In this document: piece after piece, positions 59,236-64,000 of the stretch
Position numbering within the stretch: the first letter of the stretch is position 1
How the letters are laid out: every line of letters begins with the position of its first letter
Source of the DNA: Strigamia acuminata
Lineage: Eukaryota; Arthropoda; Chilopoda; Geophilomorpha; Linotaeniidae
Length of the DNA: 64,000 nt
NCBI GenBank assembly: GCA_949358305.1
Contig: OX442314.1
Location: forward strand, 46,942,581 to 47,006,580
Direction of reading: 5' to 3'
Translations under genes and position numbers: made by a program
Notes under the pieces: model-generated
What the model was told of the DNA's origin: nothing
Databases searched by the model: none
The model's input: only the letters and a program-made list of their open reading frames with translations

Positions 59236-61158
59236 ATGGCGCAAGAATTCCTCCCCCTGTGTGACGTTCTCTTCAACATCATCTCGCTCGCCGCCTATTT
59301 CTGCGACATAGTCTTCGATTCCGTCACCGTCTACACGCTCTACAAAACCAATCAGACCGCCTGGTTCACCACGGCCTCCCTCTTCATCATGACGTCACTA
59401 ATAACCAGTCAAATCGTCTCCTACCAACGGCGCACGCGCACAAAATCCCCCAAATCCAAAATCCTCATTTTATCCCTCCACTTCCTCCAATGCGGCGTCC
59501 TGTGGCGCTATTTCAAACTATTCGTCCCGGTCGACCTGCGCCACGTGAAACTAGACGTGCGGGACTTGTGCATCCTGCGCATGATCCACGCCTTCTGCCA
59601 ATCCATCCCCATGCTCATGATCCAGCTCTACCTCACGTGGAACCACGACCACCCCAACCAGATCACCCGCCTCAACGTCATCTCCACCATACTCTCTCTC
59701 CTGAACGTCTGCTGGGCCCTGGCCTCCTTCAACAAGAACATACGCAACAAAAACGTCCACAAACTCGTCCTGACGTGGCTGGGGGTGCTTTCGCAGCTCT
59801 TCTGGCGCGTCGGCACGGTCTCCGCTCGCGTGGTCGTCTTGACGGTCTACGCCACGCTCTACCACCACTGGACCCTCCTGGTCATCTTCCTCCATTGGCT
59901 CACCATGTTCCTCTGGTTGATGTCTCCGAAGAACGTCTTCCGCGGCGAGAAGATCTCCTTCTGGAGGAAATATCTGCTCTCAATGCTCATCGGGTTCATC
60001 TACGTCTTCTGCTACATCAACCTGCAGGAGTCGAACGCTTGGCGAAAGCTACTGGCCTTCTACACCACAATGTGCCTCGAAAACAGTCTTCTGATGGCCA
60101 TCTGGCTAGTCCACAGGCCGCAAACCACCTGGTTCCAGCTTCCTGTTGTTCTTATAGTGTGGGGAGGCTTTGCCTTCGGGATCCTGTCGATGGCCGTCTA
60201 CTACGGCTGCTTCCATCTTCGCAGGGTTAGCGTGCCGCGGGTTAACGGCGTGGGCCGCGCTAATTCCACGAACTCCGACGCGGAGGCTCCGGCCAGCAAG
60301 ATACCTAAGCTGACCATGCTGAAAGCGAACGGGGTAGGATACGTTCCGGGAGTCTTTAATTGCAGGTTGAACCCCGGGCTGAAGCGGAAGAAGAAAAAGC
60401 CGACGAGTTTTGTTCCGCCACCGGCTCCCGCTCCCGCTCCCGCTCCGCCAGGCGCCAAGATGGATTGTCCTTTCTGGAAGCGCGGAGTGGTCAGGTCTGC
60501 TTCTAGCGATCAGGAAGGAAGCAGCGTGGGGAGCAGGGTGAATATCCAGCAGAAGCTGCACGAGAAGAAGCAGCAGCAGTTGCAGGAGCTGAAGGAGATA
60601 GAGGAAGAGATAAAACAAGGGAAGATAAAAAGGCCGAAGCCGATAGAGGACCAGATGGCTTTAAGGCTGATTCCGAGGTGCAAGAAGCGACCGGTGGTTA
60701 GCCGGAGAGCCAAGTATCGGGCGAAGACTGCGGAGATCTTCCTGGCGCCGCAGTATCTGGAGAATTACCACAGTTATTATGATTATAATTATAAGGGTGC
60801 AGGACATGTTTGTTACGATGCTTCGGAGGTTTCTGGCTCGAGTTTTTCGCTGTCGGGAGCGAATAGGAATAAGGAACGGAGTTATCTGATGTACAAGTCG
60901 TATAGGATTCCTTCGGATTTGGACTCGCAGGTTTCGCTGCCGAGGTCTTACACGCTGCCGAGGGAGTTTCGGTACTGTAGGAAGCAGGGAAGGAGTAGAA
61001 AGCCGGTCAGGGCTGAGCATTTTGTCGTTACGTCGACGAACTCTAGTGATGGGGATGTGGATTCTGGCGATGGGGCTGAGGATGCGGATTTTTTAAGTGC
61101 CAATTGTCATGTGTGGCCTAGTTATAGGTTGAATAATTGTCACGAGACTAAGTTGTGA
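59236..61158 (+). CDS. XK-related (XKR) multi-pass membrane protein, single exon (640 aa)
   Basis: An intronless 640-codon frame begins MAQEFLPLCDVLFNIISLAA. Residues 1-330 contain about ten hydrophobic segments in the XK/CED-8 pattern, including CDIVFDSVTVYTLY near residue 24, RMIHAFCQSIPMLMIQLY and LFWRVGTVSARVVVLTVYA. Family members such as XKR8, XKR4 and CED-8 scramble phospholipids across the plasma membrane after caspase activation, whereas the role of others (XKR6, XKR7) is unclear. The cytoplasmic tail is unusually long (about 310 residues). It has a Pro-Ala run (about 394-408), a Glu/Lys/Gln coiled-coil candidate (about 437-473), Arg/Ser-rich segments and an acidic end. The sequence is GC-richer than its surroundings, as expected for an intact gene under selection. 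I cannot assign which XKR subtype it is. Confidence 0.92.
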   Translation: MAQEFLPLCDVLFNIISLAAYFCDIVFDSVTVYTLYKTNQTAWFTTASLFIMTSLITSQIVSYQRRTRTKSPKSKILILSLHFLQCGVLWRYFKLFVPVDLRHVKLDVRDLCILRMIHAFCQSIPMLMIQLYLTWNHDHPNQITRLNVISTILSLLNVCWALASFNKNIRNKNVHKLVLTWLGVLSQLFWRVGTVSARVVVLTVYATLYHHWTLLVIFLHWLTMFLWLMSPKNVFRGEKISFWRKYLLSMLIGFIYVFCYINLQESNAWRKLLAFYTTMCLENSLLMAIWLVHRPQTTWFQLPVVLIVWGGFAFGILSMAVYYGCFHLRRVSVPRVNGVGRANSTNSDAEAPASKIPKLTMLKANGVGYVPGVFNCRLNPGLKRKKKKPTSFVPPPAPAPAPAPPGAKMDCPFWKRGVVRSASSDQEGSSVGSRVNIQQKLHEKKQQQLQELKEIEEEIKQGKIKRPKPIEDQMALRLIPRCKKRPVVSRRAKYRAKTAEIFLAPQYLENYHSYYDYNYKGAGHVCYDASEVSGSSFSLSGANRNKERSYLMYKSYRIPSDLDSQVSLPRSYTLPREFRYCRKQGRSRKPVRAEHFVVTSTNSSDGDVDSGDGAEDADFLSANCHVWPSYRLNNCHETKL

Positions 61159-61317
61159 GTTGGTTGTATAGTGTTTGTGTTTTGTATTTTTGTATTTTTT
61201 TTTTGAAAATTGGTTTGTCAAAGGTTGCTCGAGTTTGGTGGGAAATGATAGGAAATGTTGAGTTTGTGGTTTAAAAGGTGTTGAATTTGCGTGAATTTTA
61301 AAAATTTGTCCAAAATT

Positions 61318-62070
61318 TGTCACAAAGTACCGAAATTTGTCAAAAATTTTACCGAAATTTGTCAAAAATTTTACCGAAATTTGTCAAAATTTTACCGAAA
61401 TTTGTCAAAATTTTTACCGAAATTTGTCAAAAATTTTACCGAAATTTGTCAAAAATTTTACCGAAATTTGTCAAAATTTTTACCGAAATTTGTCAAAAAT
61501 TTTACCGAAATTTGTCAAAAATTTTACCGAAATTTGTCAAAATTTTACCGAAATTTGTCAAAAATTTTACCGAAATTTGTCAAAAATTTTACCGAAATTT
61601 GTCAAAAATTTTACCGAAATTTGTCAAAAATTTTACCGAAATTTGTCAAAATTTTACCGAAATTTGTCAAAAATTTTACCGAAATTTGTCAAAAATTTTA
61701 CCGAAATTTGTCAAAAATTTTACCGAAATTTGTCAAAAATTTTACCGAAATTTGTCAAAATTTTACCGAAATTTGTCAAAATTTTTACCGAAATTTGTCA
61801 AAAATTTTACCGAAATTTGTCAAAAATTTTACCGAAATTTGTCAAAAATTTTACCGAAATTTGTCAAAAATTTTACCGAAATTTGTCAAAAATTTTACCG
61901 AAATTTGTCAAAAATTTTACCGAAATTTGTCAAAATTTTACCGAAATTTGTCAAAATTTTACCGAAATTTGTCAAAATTTTTATCAAATTTGTCAAAATT
62001 TTTATCAAATTGGTCAAAATTTTTATCAAATTGGTCAAAATTTTTATCAAATTGGTCAAAATTTTTATTT
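61318..62070. repeat. 22-bp satellite just downstream of the XK-related stop (ACCGAAATTTGTCAAAAATT type)
   Basis: About thirty copies of a 21-22-bp unit, ACCGAAATTTGTCAAAAATT plus TT, differ only in the A-run and T-run lengths. The array ends in about five 21-bp copies changed to ATCAAATT(T/G)GTCAAAATTTT. It starts about 160 bp after the XKR stop codon and may lie in its 3' UTR. All three plus frames are open across it purely because the unit has no stop in any frame. Confidence 0.95.
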
Positions 62071-62372
62071 TTTTATTTTTATTTATCAAAAATGTTTCAA
62101 ATTTGAAGAAATTGAACAAATAATCGTCCAATTTATAAAAATTTATATGTACCAAATTTTGAAAACGCATATTTCTTCATAAAAAGCATAATTTAACGCC
62201 TAAAATGCATTATATTGTGTCTTAAATTCATTATTTGTGCCTTAAAATGCGTATGTGTGTCTAAAATGTTAGCCTGAAATACACATTTGTATCTAAAATG
62301 CATTATCTTGTACATAAAATACATATTTCAGCCTAAACAGCATTATTTATGCCTTAAAATGCATTTCGTGTA
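62071..62372. repeat. Degenerate AAAATGCATT-type repeats
   Basis: Loosely repeated CCTAAAATGCATTAT motifs of about 25-30 bp occur up to the edge of the next transposon. They continue beyond it (AATGCATTATTTGGG at 63546). A segment near 62108-62155 (ATTGAACAAATAAT … ACCAAATTTTGAAAA) recurs at 63575-63620, so this flank contains an older duplication. Confidence 0.55.
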
Positions 62373-62380
62373 CTTGAAAA

Positions 62381-63539
62381 GGGTCGTGGTTTTGCCAGCG
62401 TTTTAAAGTGCCAGCGTCTTCAAATTCAGCGTTTTTTTTATTAATATAATTTTTTTTTTTTTAATTTTTTTTGCCAGCGATTCATGTTGCCAGCGTTTAT
62501 TGTTGCCAGCGTTAATTGTTTTTAGCGTGCAATAAATTGAAATAATTAAATAATAAAGAATTTAATTTAAATTAAAAATTGTAATAATTAATAATGGTTT
62601 TGCCAGCGTTGTAATGCGCCAGCGTTTTTGATTCCAGCGTAATAATAAACTAAGAAATGAAGTAATAAGTTTGACGTTGCCAGCACTTCAAATCTCAGCG
62701 TTTTATCTTTCATCGGCTTAACTTTTTATTCAATTTCCTCTAAAACATTCGTTGCCGGCAAAGTAAAACTCACAAGTTCTCCCCAAGTCCAGTTTAAACC
62801 GCAAAGAAACATCGCTACCAATGGAAATTTTGGACCGAATTGGAATACTGGAGTCACTCTAAAAGTTGGACGAAATCAAAAAGAACAATATGGTTCAACA
62901 TAGTTCAACATGGTTCATGAAATGAAGATGGGACCATCCATCACAATAATGGCTAACGACCTTTTAGTTTAGAGTCAAATCGTCAGGCTCGTCGTTTAAC
63001 ATTGAATTAAAACCATCTCAATGTTAGAACACGCCACAGCACAAACCAAACAATTAAAAACGCACTAGCGTATCCCGATTCATCATCAATAATTGTGAGA
63101 AAGCCCTTATTCATGTCTTTGGTGCGAGGCGCGAAGATGGTATTTGTTGTGTTCAGAGGTGTGGATTCTGTGTGAGTCGTTATGCGTACTCTTTGGCGGG
63201 GCAAATCGTTATTAGTTATTAGTCAGCGCGTTACACACACAACGTGTAACGTGCACGTACACGCAACATGCAACAAACGCGTACATGGACGCGGGAATTA
63301 TACACGCTGGCGTTTAAAACGCTGGCAAACAGAAACGCTGGCGCACAAAACGCTAGCACTAGGCACGCTGGCACTAGAAACGCTGGCAAACAAAACGCTA
63401 AAATCAAATCCAATATAAACGTTATTTATTAAATAATCAAAACGCTGAAATTGAAAACGCTGGCAAAAAAAAAAATATATTGCAAAAACGCTGAGAATGA
63501 AAACGCTGGCAGTCCAAAACGCTGGCAATGCTGTGCACC
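62381..63539. mobile_element. 1.16-kb element with clustered inverted TGCCAGCGTT motifs and 8-bp target duplication
   Basis: CTTGAAAA flanks both sides (62373-62380 and 63540-63547). Removing the element restores a continuous repeat (ACTTGAAAATGCATT). About ten TGCCAGCGTT-like motifs lie in the left 330 bp, and a similar number of the complement AACGCTGGCA lie in the right 240 bp. Terminal similarity begins weakly (GGGTCGTGG versus GGTGCACAG) and becomes exact at TTGCCAGCGTTTT. There is no transposase frame. Such subterminal motif clusters are typical transposase-binding arrays of hAT-like elements. Confidence 0.7.
63007..63204 (-). CDS. Possible captured exon fragment inside the TGCCAGCGTT element (weak)
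   Basis: A minus-strand frame of about 65 codons without an ATG at its start ends in a polar Thr/Asn-rich stretch, then SGYASAFLIVWFVLWRVLTL and a stop. A small-residue site followed by a hydrophobic tail at the extreme C-terminus looks like the last exon of a GPI-anchored protein. It lies in the unique centre of a transposon that otherwise has no coding capacity. I do not recognise it, and chance is possible at this length. Confidence 0.2.
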   Translation of the reverse strand: MPRQRVRITTHTESTPLNTTNTIFAPRTKDMNKGFLTIIDDESGYASAFLIVWFVLWRVLTLRWF

Positions 63540-63716
63540 CTTGAAAATGCATTATTTGGGTTACATTTGGAGATATTGAACAAATAATTCTCAAATTTAA
63601 TTATACCAAATTTTGAAAATTTCCGTATTTGGATGAAAAAAAAGTCTCGGGAGAGGGCGGCGCAAAAAAAAAGCTTTCTGAATTGTTCATTTCTATAATA
63701 TAATGCATGTCTCTAC

Positions 63717-64000
63717 TCAAAACTCGTATAGGTAAAGTAGACAAGAAGATGGCAGCTTCTGCGTTTGACAGACGTTTAAATAATTACTAAATCGATCACG
63801 GAGACTAAGCAAATTAATTTCCCTGCGAATTTCTTTGTGAACGGATTTTGAAAGACGTGACCTGTTTCTTTCTGGCAAAATTTCCATCATCTCACTTGCT
63901 GAAATAAAACAATTAAAGATTATAAAAAAAAAAAATTTATTTATTAATTTTTAAATTTTGTCGTCAAACCGAGCAATTCGACGTATTCGCTAATATCGCC
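63717..64000 (-). CDS. Possible last two exons of an unrecognised gene, cut by the window edge
   Basis: A minus-strand acceptor TTTTATTTCAG precedes 59 codons and a stop (63898-63717). They are rich in Glu, Arg, Lys and Leu and include MMEILPERNRSRLSKSVHKE and EIRREINLLSLRDRFSNYL, a helical, basic composition. A 31-nt stretch at 64000-63970 (GDISEYVELL) could precede it in phase 1 through a GTTTGA donor, giving …YVELL-ASEMMEILP. That donor is weak. I do not recognise the family, so a terminal fragment of a real gene is an inference from composition and splice context. Confidence 0.35.

Noticed and set aside
59490-60230. 246-codon plus-strand frame rich in Arg, Pro and His
   Set aside because: It is a shifted-frame shadow of the XK-related coding sequence.
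61291-62182. Three overlapping 268-281 codon plus-strand frames rich in Lys, Phe, Asn and Ile
   Set aside because: They are translations of the 22-bp satellite in its three frames. There is no start context, domain or composition beyond the repeat.

Overview
This is a eukaryotic, AT-rich, animal nuclear window. It has spliced genes with GT-AG introns, most of them only 55-90 bp long, animal-specific families (Ly6/uPAR, XK-related scramblase, GPR158-type ectodomain, LRR cell-surface protein), many minisatellites and many short hAT-like non-autonomous transposons. The gene set and compact introns suggest an arthropod or a close relative. I cannot name the species, and the taxon is an inference.

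Region 1 (1-33437) is a tandem array with a period of 4453 bp (4445 bp in two units). Every unit carries the same truncated 3' end of an LRR gene. The right-most copy runs into the intact LRR gene, which is probably the parent. Region 2 (32520-47519) is that LRR gene on the minus strand: a large terminal exon at 32520-33779, a 10.5 kb intron full of satellites, a signal-peptide exon at 44326-44453, and a GC-rich island near 46.8-47.5 kb that probably holds its promoter and 5' exon(s).

Region 3 (49163-61158) is gene-dense. A nine-exon minus-strand gene (49163-53906) encodes a 790-residue secreted or membrane-tethered protein. It consists of two tandem GPR158/GPR179-type Cache plus EGF-like modules and has no seven-helix domain. 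It is head-to-head with a Ly6/uPAR gene (54234-54772, plus), across a 327 bp divergent promoter that holds two perfect CRE octamers. RPF2, a 60S ribosome assembly factor, follows on the minus strand (55175-57173). An intronless XK-related gene lies on the plus strand (59236-61158), with a 22-bp satellite starting about 160 bp after its stop.

Region 4 (57.5-58.4 and 61.3-64 kb) holds transposon debris: a 337 bp hAT-like MITE with perfect 8-bp target duplications, a 422 bp palindrome made of two head-to-head hAT (ZBED-like) transposase fragments, and a 1.16 kb element with many inverted TGCCAGCGTT motifs at both ends. The window ends in what may be the last two exons of an unrecognised minus-strand gene.

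The genes do not form an operon. The LRR, double-Cache and Ly6 products all look like extracellular or membrane-anchored proteins, the XK-related product is a multi-pass membrane protein, and RPF2 is a nucleolar housekeeping factor.
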